The translations under genes were made by a program, and so were the position numbers. A DNA stretch of 64,000 nt, from NCBI GenBank assembly GCA_016713225.1, contig JADJPO010000001.1:310001-374000 (forward strand), in the 5' to 3' direction. Below, one piece after another: positions 26,181-35,092 of the stretch. The DNA is from Kineosporiaceae bacterium (lineage in GTDB: Bacteria > Actinomycetota > Actinomycetes > Actinomycetales > Kineosporiaceae). Within the stretch, counting starts at the first letter, position 1. The number at the start of each line of letters is the position of its first letter. The notes beneath the pieces are model-generated. The model did not search any database, was not told the DNA's origin, and was given only the letters and a program-made list of their open reading frames with translations.

Positions 26181-27317
26181 TCAGCTCCCGAGCGGCTGTC
26201 GGCCGGCTCGGCCGGCCGGCAGGGTGATCGTGAAGGTGGCCCCGTGGCCGGCACCCTCCGAGGCGGCGGTGATGCTGCCGCCGTGGGCTTCGACCAGGGC
26301 CCGGCAGATGGTCAGCCCGACGCCGGTGCCGCTGCCAGGGTCGGCGCGGTAGAAGCGATCGAACACGTGGGGTAGGTGTTCGGCGGTGATGCCCTCGCCG
26401 GAGTCCTCCACCGACACCCGGACGCCTTGCGGTCCAACGGATCCGGTCAGCTGCACCAGTCCACCTGTGGGGGTGTGACGCAGGGCGTTGCCCAGCAGAT
26501 TGGTGAGTACCTGGCCCATCCGTTGCCGGTCCACCTCGACCGATGCCGACGTCCCCGGTGGCGTGACCTCGAGCCGAACACCCTTGTGTGCGAAGAGCTC
26601 TCGGGCCGAGTTCACGGCATCCTGCACCAGTCCGAGCAGGTCGCACGGCGTGAGGTCGAGGGTGATCACCCCCTCCTCGGCGCGCGAGACCTCGCGCAGG
26701 TCGTCGGCGAGGCGGGTCAGTCGCGCGGTCTGTGACCGCAGCAGGGTCATGGTCTGCGGCGTCCAGTCGACGACCCCGTCCTCGAGGCCCTCGAGGTAGC
26801 CGTCCAGTGTGGCGATCGGCGTGCGCAACTCGTGGGCCAGGTCGGTGAGCAGCCGGCGTCTGGTCTGTTCGACGCGTCCCAGCCGCGCGGCCATCTCGTT
26901 GAAACCGGCTGCCAGCGTGTCGAGTTCGGCTCCGCCGCCGGTGGGCACCTCGACGTCGTAGTGTCCGGCCCGCACCGCCGAAGCGGCCTCGGTGAGCGTC
27001 AGGAGTGGTCGCCGGATGCGTCGTCCGATGTACCAGGACGCCGCGAGCGCGGCGATCAGCGCGGCGATCAGTGCGGCGCCGAGCGAGAGCAGACCAGCCG
27101 AGGTGAACGCCTCCTCGACGTGGCTGCGCTCGGCGTCCGTGACGTGGTGGCCGGCCCGCAGCAGGTGTTCGTGGAACAGCGCCGGGGCCACCGCGGTCGC
27201 GGTCACGGCGGCGGCCACGATGCCGATCGCCAACACCACCACCTGACCGACGAGCAGTCGCCCGGCCAGTCCGGGACGCCGCGCCGACCGCGGGTCTGCG
27301 GCGGCGGCCTGGTCCAT
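26181..27317 (-). CDS. Sensor histidine kinase
   Basis: A 378-residue membrane kinase: TM1 about 20-45, a short extracytoplasmic loop with several His (ALFHEHLLRAGHHVTDAERSH), TM2 about 74-96, HAMP to about 150, HisKA with phospho-His H162 (LLTDLAHELRTP), and HATPase with N-box QVLTNLLGNALRH, G-boxes DSGEGI and GSGTGVGLTI. The ATG overlaps the response-regulator stop by one base. The His-rich sensor loop and the neighbouring Met/His-rich membrane protein make a metal ligand plausible (inference). Confidence 0.88.
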   Translation of the reverse strand: MDQAAAADPRSARRPGLAGRLLVGQVVVLAIGIVAAAVTATAVAPALFHEHLLRAGHHVTDAERSHVEEAFTSAGLLSLGAALIAALIAALAASWYIGRRIRRPLLTLTEAASAVRAGHYDVEVPTGGGAELDTLAAGFNEMAARLGRVEQTRRRLLTDLAHELRTPIATLDGYLEGLEDGVVDWTPQTMTLLRSQTARLTRLADDLREVSRAEEGVITLDLTPCDLLGLVQDAVNSARELFAHKGVRLEVTPPGTSASVEVDRQRMGQVLTNLLGNALRHTPTGGLVQLTGSVGPQGVRVSVEDSGEGITAEHLPHVFDRFYRADPGSGTGVGLTICRALVEAHGGSITAASEGAGHGATFTITLPAGRAGRQPLGS

Positions 27318-28024
27318 CACCCCTCACCCATGCGGTACCCGACGCCGCGCACCGTGCGGACGTAGCGCGGGGTGGCCGCGTCGTCGCCGAGCTTGCGCCG
27401 GATGTGCCCGATGTGGACGTCGACCAGGTGATCGTCGCCGACCCAGCCCTCGCCCCACACCTCGTCGACCAGTCGGCGCCGGCTGAACGCGAACCGGGGA
27501 CGCTGCGACAAGGCGGCCAGTAGGTCGAACTCGGTGCGGGTCAAGGTGATCGGCTCGCCGTCCAGATGCACTTCACGCCCCGCAACGTCGATGTGCAACG
27601 CTCCGAATCGCCGCGCCGGTTCCTCGGCCACCGGGGTCGGCACGGCGGCCGACGCGCTGCGCGGGCGGCGCAACACCACCTGCACCCGGGCCACCAGCTC
27701 TCGGGGACTGAACGGCTTGGTCACGTAGTCGTCGGCACCCACCGACAGCCCGACCAGAGTGTCCACCTCGTCGTCCCGGGCGGTGACCATGAGGATGTAG
27801 CAGTCCGAGAAGGTGCGCACCTGACGGCACACCTCGAGCCCGTCCAGCCCGGGCAGCCCGAGATCGAGCACGATCACGTCCGGGCGGACGTCGCGCGCGA
27901 GCGTCACGGCGTCCGGCCCGGTGTGGCACATGGCCACCTCGTACCCGGCCTTGGTCAGATAGCCGGCCACGAGGCGAGCCAGGGGCACCTCGTCGTCGAC
28001 CACGAGAACCTGGTGTGGACTCAC
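27317..28024 (-). CDS. OmpR-family response regulator
   Basis: A 235-residue two-domain regulator. The receiver has the acidic pair in VLVVDDE, phospho-Asp D54 (VIVLDLGLPG), the conserved Thr in MVTARDD and Lys in YVTKPFSP. The C-terminal winged helix has ITLTRTEFDLLAALSQRP and YVRTVRGVGYRM. GTG at 28024 with GGGCGGG upstream. It is the first gene of the RR-kinase-transporter operon and is divergent from the DUF6803-like gene 90 bases away, a likely target. Confidence 0.9.
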   Translation of the reverse strand: MSPHQVLVVDDEVPLARLVAGYLTKAGYEVAMCHTGPDAVTLARDVRPDVIVLDLGLPGLDGLEVCRQVRTFSDCYILMVTARDDEVDTLVGLSVGADDYVTKPFSPRELVARVQVVLRRPRSASAAVPTPVAEEPARRFGALHIDVAGREVHLDGEPITLTRTEFDLLAALSQRPRFAFSRRRLVDEVWGEGWVGDDHLVDVHIGHIRRKLGDDAATPRYVRTVRGVGYRMGEG

Positions 28025-28114
28025 CCGCCCGAGTGTGCCGCCGACACCGATCTTCGTCGAATCTTCAGGATTCCTGCGGCGTCCCGGTGGGGGGCGCTGT
28101 CGAGAGTGAATCCC

Positions 28115-28786
28115 ATGACCACGACAGACTCCCGCAGCACCACACCCACGCTCGTGCCCCAGGTAGGCCCCTTGCTGCCGATCGTCACCGCCGTGACGGC
28201 GGCGGCCGCGATCAGCGTCCTGTTCCTGCCCGACGTCACCAGTGGGGGCGCGATGGACGGTATGAGCATGACCCACTACATGGGGCTGCTGGCCGCCCAT
28301 CAGCCGTGGAACCTGGTGCTGTTCATGGCGATACCGGTGATCTTGGCCGAGACCTTGGCGATCACCGAGTTGGTGCTGCTGTTCAGCACCCGGCCACCGT
28401 CCTGGGTGGTCGCACTGAGCCGGTGGGCCGGGATCGCGGTCGGCCCCGTGATGGTGGCCATCGGGGTCTATCTCCTGAAGAACGCGGTCATCCCGCTGAC
28501 GACGAGCGGGGGCTGGCGCGGCCCGGTGGACCTGATCGCCGTGCTGGCCTACCTGGCCGGCGCGCTGCCGTTGATCGGGATCACCCTGGTCGAGCTCGGG
28601 GTGCTCGGTCGCGGCGAGGCTCGTCGGGCGCGCAAGCTCCACGTCACCTTCGTCGCGGTCTTCCTGGTGGTCGCCCACGTGGCGATGATCGTGGGAATGC
28701 TCGATCCGACCATCGCGGGATGGACCCCGCAACAGGCGATGCCGGGCGGCGACAGCATGCCCGGCATGTCGCACACCGCCCCCTGA
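28115..28786 (+). CDS. DUF6803-like Met/His-rich membrane protein
   Basis: A 223-residue protein with about five or six membrane helices. The segment MTHYMGLLAAHQPWNLVLFM identifies what I recall as the DUF6803 family; function is unassigned. Both ends are rich in metal-binding side chains: GGAMDGMSMTHYMG ahead of the membrane core and MPGGDSMPGMSHTAP at the C-terminus. Such Met/His clusters are common in copper-handling proteins. It is divergent from a two-component system, so regulation by it is plausible. Confidence 0.7.
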   Translation: MTTTDSRSTTPTLVPQVGPLLPIVTAVTAAAAISVLFLPDVTSGGAMDGMSMTHYMGLLAAHQPWNLVLFMAIPVILAETLAITELVLLFSTRPPSWVVALSRWAGIAVGPVMVAIGVYLLKNAVIPLTTSGGWRGPVDLIAVLAYLAGALPLIGITLVELGVLGRGEARRARKLHVTFVAVFLVVAHVAMIVGMLDPTIAGWTPQQAMPGGDSMPGMSHTAP

Positions 28787-28820
28787 TCTCGGCGGGCGAA
28801 CCTCGCCGTCTCGGGATCAG
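28783..28820. terminator. Bidirectional terminator candidate
   Basis: CTGATCTCGGCGGGCGA and TCGCCGTCTCGGGATCAG face each other with a short loop between two convergent stops, pairing imperfectly over about 16 bases. There is no T-run. Confidence 0.4.
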
Positions 28821-29317
28821 CCCTCGGCGGCTGCGGCGGCGGTCTCGCGGGTCTCCACCAGGGGAACGCCCTTGACGGCCGCGCTCACCCGCTGAGAGAT
28901 CGAGGCGAGCATCTCGATCTCGTTCGCGTCGAGCAGGTCCACGAAGTAACGCCGCACGGCGTCCACGTGACCCGGGGCGGCCTCGCGAATGGCGGCCAGG
29001 CCGGCAGGCGTCAAGGTGACCAAGGTGCCCCGGCGATCATCGAGCGCGTCGCTGCGCACCAACAGGCCGCGCTGCTCCATGCGACGCAGATGGTGAGCCA
29101 GTCGGCTGCTCTCCCAGCTGATCTGCTCGCCCAGGTCGCGGACCCGCATCACGGTGCCCTCGGTCTCGGACAACACGACCAAGACCGTGTAGTCGGCATG
29201 AGAGAGGCCGTGCTCGGCCAGTTGGGCCTCGAGGGCGCGCTCGAGATCGCGGCGCATGTAGAAGAACGAGCGCCACATCACGAACTCGTGCTCATCGAGC
29301 CATGCGGGGTCGACCAT
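28817..29317 (-). CDS. MarR-family transcriptional regulator
   Basis: A 166-residue dimeric winged-helix regulator. It shows HGLSHADYTVLVVLSETEG, then a recognition helix region ISWESSRLAHHLRRMEQRGLL and the wing DDRRGTLVTLTPAG. The ATG at 29317 is used; a GTG eight codons upstream lacks support. It is divergent from the secreted propeller-like gene, and a palindrome sits between them. Confidence 0.87.
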   Translation of the reverse strand: MVDPAWLDEHEFVMWRSFFYMRRDLERALEAQLAEHGLSHADYTVLVVLSETEGTVMRVRDLGEQISWESSRLAHHLRRMEQRGLLVRSDALDDRRGTLVTLTPAGLAAIREAAPGHVDAVRRYFVDLLDANEIEMLASISQRVSAAVKGVPLVETRETAAAAAEG

Positions 29318-29362
29318 GGCGAAAGTGTAGGCACTGGCCACCTTCTGAGTCCGGGGTTACGG

Positions 29363-29383
29363 TTGGCTGATTGGTCAGCAATC
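29363..29383. promoter_or_regulatory. Candidate MarR operator
   Basis: GCTGA-ttgg-TCAGC (29366-29379) is a perfect 5-base inverted repeat, partly extended by TTG and AAT outside. It lies between the divergent MarR gene and the propeller-like gene, just ahead of the latter's AAGGAGG ribosome site. Its size and place fit a MarR dimer site. Confidence 0.45.
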
Positions 29384-29395
29384 AAGGAGGATGGC

Positions 29396-30367
29396 ATGAC
29401 GGGACGTCGTGGTGCGCTGGGATTCACCCGTTCGGCGGTATTCACCGCCGCCACGGCGCTGGCCGGGTTGCTCACGGTCGCCGCCCCGGCGTCTGCGGCG
29501 ACGGCCGGCTCGGGCTCTGCCGGCTCGATCGGCTACGACCTGCCCGAGGCGGGCGTCTACCTCGAGGGCATCGGTGTCGATCAACGCGCCGGCTATGTCT
29601 ACGTCAGTGCCACCAACCGCAGCGGCACGATCTACCGGGCCCGGATCGGCTCGCCTCAGCTGTCGGTGTGGGTCGGTCCCCGCGAGGGCGACAACGGCCG
29701 GGGCATCACCGTGGACGGCGCGGGCCGGGTGTACGTCGCCGGTGGACCCACGGGTGAGGTCCGGGTGTTCGACCGCACCGGAGCGCTCCGGGCCGAGCTG
29801 GCCACCGGCGTGACGGGCTCGTTCCTCAACGACGTGTGGATCGGGCCGGACGGCGCCGCGTACGTCACCGACTCGTCGTTGCCGATCATCTGGCGCGTGG
29901 TCGAGCGGCGCGGCGTCTGGAGGATCGAGAACTGGCTCGACGTCTCGACCACGGTGCCCTACACCCCATCGCTCACCGACTTCGACCTCGGTGGCATCGT
30001 GAGCACTCCCGATCGTCGCTACCTGCTGCTGGCGCAGGGTACGACCGGCGCTCTGTGGCGAATCGACCTGCACACCAAGGCGGTTCGGCAGATCCAGGTG
30101 GCCGGGGAGGCATTGGTCAACGCCGACGGTCTGGCGCTGCGCGGCCACACCCTCGTGGTGGTTCAGAACTTCGCGCGCAAGGTCACCACGCTGCGGCTGT
30201 CCGAGGGCTGGAGCGCGGCGCAGGTCCGTCAGGTGATCGCCACCCCGGCCGACCGCACGCTCACCACGGCCGACTTCGCCCGCGGTGAGTTGCTGGCGGT
30301 CGACTCCCAATTCGGCTTCGCGGCCCCACCGGCCGGCGACCGGGTGGTCGCGATCCCGCTGCGATGA
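29396..30367 (+). CDS. Secreted SMP-30/NHL-like beta-propeller protein
   Basis: A 323-residue protein with a clear Sec signal (ending APASAATA). The mature part consists of repeated four-strand-like units such as RGITVDGAGRVYVAGG and FLNDVWIGPDGAAYVTDS, as in SMP-30/gluconolactonase-like propellers. It may be a lactonase or a binding protein; metal ligands cannot be assigned surely. AAGGAGG is five bases before the ATG. Its stop overlaps the ankyrin gene start (ATGA). Probably repressed by the divergent MarR protein. Confidence 0.78.
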   Translation: MTGRRGALGFTRSAVFTAATALAGLLTVAAPASAATAGSGSAGSIGYDLPEAGVYLEGIGVDQRAGYVYVSATNRSGTIYRARIGSPQLSVWVGPREGDNGRGITVDGAGRVYVAGGPTGEVRVFDRTGALRAELATGVTGSFLNDVWIGPDGAAYVTDSSLPIIWRVVERRGVWRIENWLDVSTTVPYTPSLTDFDLGGIVSTPDRRYLLLAQGTTGALWRIDLHTKAVRQIQVAGEALVNADGLALRGHTLVVVQNFARKVTTLRLSEGWSAAQVRQVIATPADRTLTTADFARGELLAVDSQFGFAAPPAGDRVVAIPLR

Positions 30368-31098
30368 GCCGTGTTCCACGGGTTCCACGGGTTCCACGGG
30401 CTGCGGTCGGCGGGGTCATCGGGTCTCGGCTCAGCCGATCGGTGGTCGCGGTCCTGGCGATCCTCCTGGTGGCGCTGAGCGGGTGCGCCGAGCCCGAGAA
30501 GCCGGACGAGGCGTTGCTGCTGGCGGCCGCTCACGGCGACGTCGAGGGTGTGCGGGCCGCCCTGTCCCGCGGTGCCCGGCTGGATCAGGCGGTGGATCGC
30601 AACAACTCCACGGCGCTGGCCAAGGCGGCCTACCAGAATCGGGTCGAGGCAGCGCGGGTGCTCGTGGCGGCGGGTGCCGATGTGAACCGCAAGGACGACA
30701 GCGAGCAGAGCCCGTTCCTGATCGCCACCTCCGAGGTCGGGGACGACCCGCGTCTGCTCGAGCTCTTCCTGGCGCACGGTGGTGACGTGACGGCGACCGA
30801 TTCCTACAACGGCACCGGGGCGATCCGGGCCGCGCACCGGGGGTACGCACAGATCGTGGATCGCCTCGTCGTCGCCGGGGTCGACGTGAATCACGTCAAC
30901 CGCCTCGGCTGGACGGCGCTGCTGGAGGCGGTCATCCTCGGCGACGGCGAGGAGGCGCACCGCGAGGTGGTACGCCGCTTGCTCAGGGCCGGGGCCGACC
31001 GGTCGATCCGGGACCCGCAGGGTCGCACGGCCCTCGACATCGCCGTCGCGCGGGAACACGATGAGATGGTGACCCTGCTCGAGTCCCCGGCTCCCTGA
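30364..31098 (+). CDS. Ankyrin-repeat lipoprotein
   Basis: A 244-residue protein. After the N-terminus (three VPR units from a 9-base tandem repeat) comes a lipoprotein signal with lipobox ALSGC (Cys41), then about five ankyrin repeats, for example ALLLAAAHGDVEGVRAALSRGARLD and AARVLVAAGADVN. It should sit on the outer face of the membrane and bind another protein, probably the propeller protein encoded just upstream with a four-base overlap. Secreted bacterial ankyrin proteins sometimes protect against a partner enzyme. Confidence 0.82.
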   Translation: MSRVPRVPRVPRAAVGGVIGSRLSRSVVAVLAILLVALSGCAEPEKPDEALLLAAAHGDVEGVRAALSRGARLDQAVDRNNSTALAKAAYQNRVEAARVLVAAGADVNRKDDSEQSPFLIATSEVGDDPRLLELFLAHGGDVTATDSYNGTGAIRAAHRGYAQIVDRLVVAGVDVNHVNRLGWTALLEAVILGDGEEAHREVVRRLLRAGADRSIRDPQGRTALDIAVAREHDEMVTLLESPAP

Positions 31099-31116
31099 CG
31101 TCAGCAACGGAGAGTT

Positions 31117-32112
31117 GTGAAGCCGCTGTCTGTTGCCGACCCCGCCCCTCGCACCGTCACGCCGTCCCTGACCCGATGGTTCGTCATCGTCGTTGCGCTC
31201 ACCCTGGTGGTCGTGGTCGGTGGCACGCTGCTCGGCTCGGCCCTCAGGCCGAACCTGCCGGTCGAGGTGGCGTCCCACTACGGCATGAACGGGGTCGACC
31301 ACACGCAACCCCTGACCGGATATCTGGTCACGGCGGGGGTGATCCTCGTCGTGCTGACGCTGGTACTCGGCGCGCTGGCCGCCGTCCTGCCCGGCGACGG
31401 CCGCCGCGTCCTCGGGGTCACTCATGCCTGGGTCGTCGGGTTGGCCGCCACCATGATGTACGGGTCGTTGCTGGGCCAACGAGGGCTCGCCGATGCCCAC
31501 CAAGCGCCGGATCCGGGGCCCTGGCTGGCGGCCGGCGTGGTGGTGGGTACGGCACTCGCCGTCCTGAGCTGGCGGTTGCTCCGGCCGGCCCGGCCGGCGC
31601 CACCGGCGCACCGCGATCCCTTGCCGGACGACGCCCCGCGGCTGCCGGCCGGCTCGACCGAGCCGTCGGCGTGGCGGGGGCCGACCCCGTGGGCGACCGG
31701 GGCCGTGGTCGCGGTGGCGCTCGGTGGAGTGCTCGCCGTGGTGCTCGCCGCGGTCGTCGATCCGTGGGTCGCGATCATTCCGACGATGGCCACGGTGGGC
31801 ATCGTCGGCATGCTGCGCGGGCAGGTCTCGGTCGACGAGGCCGGGGTTCGGGTGCAGTCGTTCGGCCGGATGACGTGGATCGACATCCCGATGGACCAGG
31901 TGCGCTCCGCAGCCGCCGAGGATCTCTCCCCGCTGCGCGACTTCGGGGGCTACGGGTTGCGCTTTCGATCACACGGCCGCGGCTTCGTCACGCGGTCGGG
32001 GCCTGCCCTGCGCGTGGACACGTATGACGGTTCCGCGACCTGGGTCACCGTGCAGGACGCCGATCAGGCGGCCGCTGTGCTCAACACCCTGGTGGCCAGG
32101 CTGGAGTCCTGA
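31117..32112 (+). CDS. DUF1648-containing membrane protein
   Basis: A 331-residue protein with about six membrane helices. The first extracytoplasmic loop VASHYGMNGVDHTQPL matches the DUF1648 pattern (pro-tein with H-x-G-x-x-G-x-x-D). The C-terminal part (VSVDEAGVRVQSFGRMTWIDIPMDQV) looks like a PH-type beta domain. Function unknown. GTG start after GGAG, 18 bases after the ankyrin gene. Confidence 0.68.
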   Translation: MKPLSVADPAPRTVTPSLTRWFVIVVALTLVVVVGGTLLGSALRPNLPVEVASHYGMNGVDHTQPLTGYLVTAGVILVVLTLVLGALAAVLPGDGRRVLGVTHAWVVGLAATMMYGSLLGQRGLADAHQAPDPGPWLAAGVVVGTALAVLSWRLLRPARPAPPAHRDPLPDDAPRLPAGSTEPSAWRGPTPWATGAVVAVALGGVLAVVLAAVVDPWVAIIPTMATVGIVGMLRGQVSVDEAGVRVQSFGRMTWIDIPMDQVRSAAAEDLSPLRDFGGYGLRFRSHGRGFVTRSGPALRVDTYDGSATWVTVQDADQAAAVLNTLVARLES

Positions 32113-32168
32113 GCTGCGCCGCGGGCGGCGTGGAGGGTGCGCCCGGGTGCCGGGCAGGCAGCAGGCCA

Positions 32169-32200
32169 GCGGGCCCGGCCTCGGGGAAGACCGGGCCCGC
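32169..32200 (+). terminator. Strong hairpin after the 31.1 kb gene
   Basis: Perfect 10-base arms GCGGGCCCGG (32169-32178) and CCGGGCCCGC (32191-32200) with a 12-base loop, 57 bases after the stop. No T-tract, as is usual in high-GC actinobacteria. Confidence 0.6.
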
Positions 32201-32546
32201 GCCTCGGCGGGCTGCCCCTGGGGGTGTGGGGGAGACACCGCACCGGGGAACCGTGCTCGCGCCGCGGTCACGGTGATCCTGTTCCGACCAGCCTGTGCCC
32301 GTCGAAGGAGGTTGTCGAGTCGACCTCGACGTCCACGAGATGACCCCTCGGCTCACCGCAACGACCGTTGGGCGACGGGGGGAGGTGGGGTCGCAACCTT
32401 CGGGGGAGGGCAGATCGTCATGGCTCGACGAGGGAATTCTCGGCAGGTATCACCTCGTCCTCGGTCGTCGCGGGGTGGAAGATGATGTCCGCGCGCGGTC
32501 GGTGGGGTGAGGCCGTCGAGGTCGTCGGGGCGAGGAGCACGGTTTC
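32201..32546. other. Intergenic region before the pseudokinase
   Basis: No convincing complete gene lies in this 346-base space. The plus frame at 32436-32507 reads ILGRYHLVLGRRGVEDDVRA, which resembles the first strands of a bacterial Ser/Thr kinase and could be a decayed remnant. A GAGGAG site lies at 32532-32537, upstream of the next ATG. I see no clear promoter hexamers. Confidence 0.4.
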
Positions 32547-35075
32547 ATGAACGGGGAGCAGAATCCGGTCGGGGTGACCGAGGTGGCGGGTGATGCCCTC
32601 AGCGTGCACCTGGACTCGCGCTACACCGTGGGTGAACTGCTCCGGCACAGCGCACACGGCAGGGTTCACCGAGCCAGGGTGCGCGACGGCGGCGAGGTCG
32701 CCGTCGACATCCTGCGTCCCGACCTCGCGGCCGACCCGGCGGTGGTCGCGGCCTTCAGCGCCGAGCGCGACCGGCTGCGGTCGATCAGCCACCCCAACGT
32801 GGTTCAGGTCATCGACGTCCTGGCCGAACCCGGTGAGTTGGCCATCGTCAGCCAGTTGGTGCCGGGCGACGACCTGCACCGGTGTGTCCAGCCCCCCTGC
32901 TCGCCTGCGCAGGCGCTGCGACTCGCCGCCCAGGTGGCCGATGGTCTGGCGGCGGTCCACGCGGCGGGGACCGTGCACGGTGACCTGACCCCCCAGAACG
33001 TGTTCGGTGAGCAGGAGGCCGATGGCCGGTTGCGGCTGCGGGTGGCCGGGGTCGCGGTGAACCGGCTGGTCGCCCGCGGCAGCGCGCTCGGAACCCCCGA
33101 ATACCTGGCGCCCGAGGTGGGGTTGGGTGGTCAACCCACCGCCGCCTCCGACGTCTACGGCCTCGGCGTGGTGTTGTACGAGCTCTGCACCGGGGGGCAG
33201 CCCTTCACCGCCTCGCAACCGCTCGCCCTCGTCATGGCGCACGTGAATCAGCCACTGCCTCGTCCGGAGGGTTTGCCGGACCCGGTCTGGCAGCTGTTGT
33301 GCGATCTGCTGGACAAGAACCCCGAGCGTCGTCCGGCCGCCGAACAGGTCGGCCCCCGGATGCGGCAGGTGGCCTCGGGCCTGGAGGGACTCGGCCAGGG
33401 CAACGGGTCGTTCTGGGCTCGAGCGGTCGAACACACCGCGACACCGCCGGCGCAGGACGCACCCACGCCGGCGCAGGACGCGCCCACGCTGGTGCGTGAG
33501 ACCACCGCGGCAGGTCAGTCGCTGCAGCCCGCCCCGGCACCGCCTCAGGAGCCCGGGCGACGGATCACCGTGCTGCCCGGGACCGCGGTGGGATCGGTAC
33601 CGCCGCCGATGCGTCTCGAGACCGGTGCCCCCCGCGTGGCCGGGTTCAAGCCCGACGGCCCGATGCTGGGCGCCGACCTCGACCGGCTGGTGGACGAGCG
33701 TGGGCGGTCTCGGCGTTCCCCGCGTCGCCTGGCCGCCCTGGCGTTGGCGACCCTGGCGGTGGGCACGGGGGCCGTGCTGGGACTGATGGCCTGGCAGGGA
33801 CGTGATGATTCCGTCGCCGTGGTGGCCCAAGGGCCCAGCGCTCAGCCCAGCTCGCCGCCACCGAGCACCGCCGCCACCCTGCCGAGCGCCGGCGGTGCGG
33901 AACCGACTCCGTCGCAGCCGCCCTCGACGTCCGGGGGCCTTCAGGGCGGCGTGCAGGGCGGCCGGGCGCCGCAGCATCCCGGCCGGCCTCAGCTGTCCAT
34001 CACCGGGGCGGGCCTGGGCAAGGCCGTAGCGCGAGTCTCCGGGGTGCAGCCCACCACCGGTGGCGTGGCCTCGGTGACCATCACGTCCCAGGGGCGATCC
34101 GTCACCGTGCGACGGGCCTCCGGCTACAGCGCCACCTTCGACAAACTCCTTGCGGGGCAGACCTACTCGTTCACGGCCACGGTGTGCAACACCGAGGGAT
34201 TGTGTTCGGCCTCCACGGCCTCCTACAGCCCACCCAAGCTGCCTCCGGGTGCTCCGGCGGTGACGGTGGCCGAATCGGGAGAGGGCCAGGCGGTCGTCAC
34301 CGTGACCAAGGTGACGCCCACCACCGGCACGCTGTCCTCGATCACGGTGAGCTTCGGCACCGGGTCGGTCGCCGTCCCCGTGGGCAACGGCAAGGCCACC
34401 TCGTACCGCACGACGGTGGTCGGACTGTCCGCCGGCAAGCCCTATTCCTTCTCGGCCAAGGTCTGTAACAGCTTCGCGCTGTGCGCCTCCTCGGGCGTGG
34501 TGAGCTACACCCCGCCCAAGCACCCGCCGGGCAAGCCCTCGTTGTCGGCCGAGGGGGTGGGTGCCACCCAGGCCCGGTTGTCGGTCGGCGGGGTCTCGGC
34601 CGGTTCCGGCAGTGTCACCTCGATCTCGATCGCCTACGACGGCAAGACGGTCTCGATCCCGGTCGTCGCCGGGCAGTCGGGCTACCAGACCACGGTCGGT
34701 GCCCTGACGGCGGGCAAGCAGTACTCGTTCACCGCCACCGTCTGTAACTCGGTCGGGCTGTGCACCACCTCGGACGCCGCGACCTACACCGTGCCCGTTC
34801 CGCCGCCCAAGGTCGGCACCGTCACGCTGACCCGGGCCGCGATGGTGGTCACGGTGACCTGGACGGCGACCACGGCGGCGCCGGCGGGCACCACCTGCAC
34901 GGTCGAGGTCGTCAGCACCCCGGCCGGCAGCGGTCTGGCCTCACGCAGCATCGGGCTGGCCGCGGGTAAGACGACCTTCACGGGCAAGGCGAAGACCAGC
35001 TACCAGGCCACGAAGACGTGTACGTACTCGGGCGGGCAGGTCCAGGTGAAGAGTTCGGTGCTGGCCATTCCCTGA
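32547..35075 (+). CDS. Transmembrane Ser/Thr pseudokinase with Fn3-like ectodomain
   Basis: An 842-residue protein. Residues 25-280 have the PknB-type kinase fold, but key residues are changed. The glycine loop is degenerate (LLRHSAHGRV), the ATP-binding Lys is Asp (VAVDILRP, D54), HRD is HGD (144-146, VHGDLTPQN), and DFG is replaced by VAG (166-168). APE is kept at 188-190. Activity is therefore unlikely. After a Pro/Ala linker comes one membrane helix (394-416), then a Ser/Pro stalk and three repeats of about 90-100 residues, each with YSF(T/S)A(T/K)VCN and a second Cys four residues on, like Fn3 domains. A final module ends SYQATKTCTYSGG. It is followed 17 bases later by an active kinase, so it may act as its allosteric partner. 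Confidence 0.85.
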   Translation: MNGEQNPVGVTEVAGDALSVHLDSRYTVGELLRHSAHGRVHRARVRDGGEVAVDILRPDLAADPAVVAAFSAERDRLRSISHPNVVQVIDVLAEPGELAIVSQLVPGDDLHRCVQPPCSPAQALRLAAQVADGLAAVHAAGTVHGDLTPQNVFGEQEADGRLRLRVAGVAVNRLVARGSALGTPEYLAPEVGLGGQPTAASDVYGLGVVLYELCTGGQPFTASQPLALVMAHVNQPLPRPEGLPDPVWQLLCDLLDKNPERRPAAEQVGPRMRQVASGLEGLGQGNGSFWARAVEHTATPPAQDAPTPAQDAPTLVRETTAAGQSLQPAPAPPQEPGRRITVLPGTAVGSVPPPMRLETGAPRVAGFKPDGPMLGADLDRLVDERGRSRRSPRRLAALALATLAVGTGAVLGLMAWQGRDDSVAVVAQGPSAQPSSPPPSTAATLPSAGGAEPTPSQPPSTSGGLQGGVQGGRAPQHPGRPQLSITGAGLGKAVARVSGVQPTTGGVASVTITSQGRSVTVRRASGYSATFDKLLAGQTYSFTATVCNTEGLCSASTASYSPPKLPPGAPAVTVAESGEGQAVVTVTKVTPTTGTLSSITVSFGTGSVAVPVGNGKATSYRTTVVGLSAGKPYSFSAKVCNSFALCASSGVVSYTPPKHPPGKPSLSAEGVGATQARLSVGGVSAGSGSVTSISIAYDGKTVSIPVVAGQSGYQTTVGALTAGKQYSFTATVCNSVGLCTTSDAATYTVPVPPPKVGTVTLTRAAMVVTVTWTATTAAPAGTTCTVEVVSTPAGSGLASRSIGLAAGKTTFTGKAKTSYQATKTCTYSGGQVQVKSSVLAIP

Positions 35076-35092
35076 GGCCGCGAAGGAGTCTG

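Noticed and set aside
32418..34523. Minus-strand open frame of 701 codons
   Set aside because: Antisense to the pseudokinase; His/Gly/Arg-rich composition without motifs.
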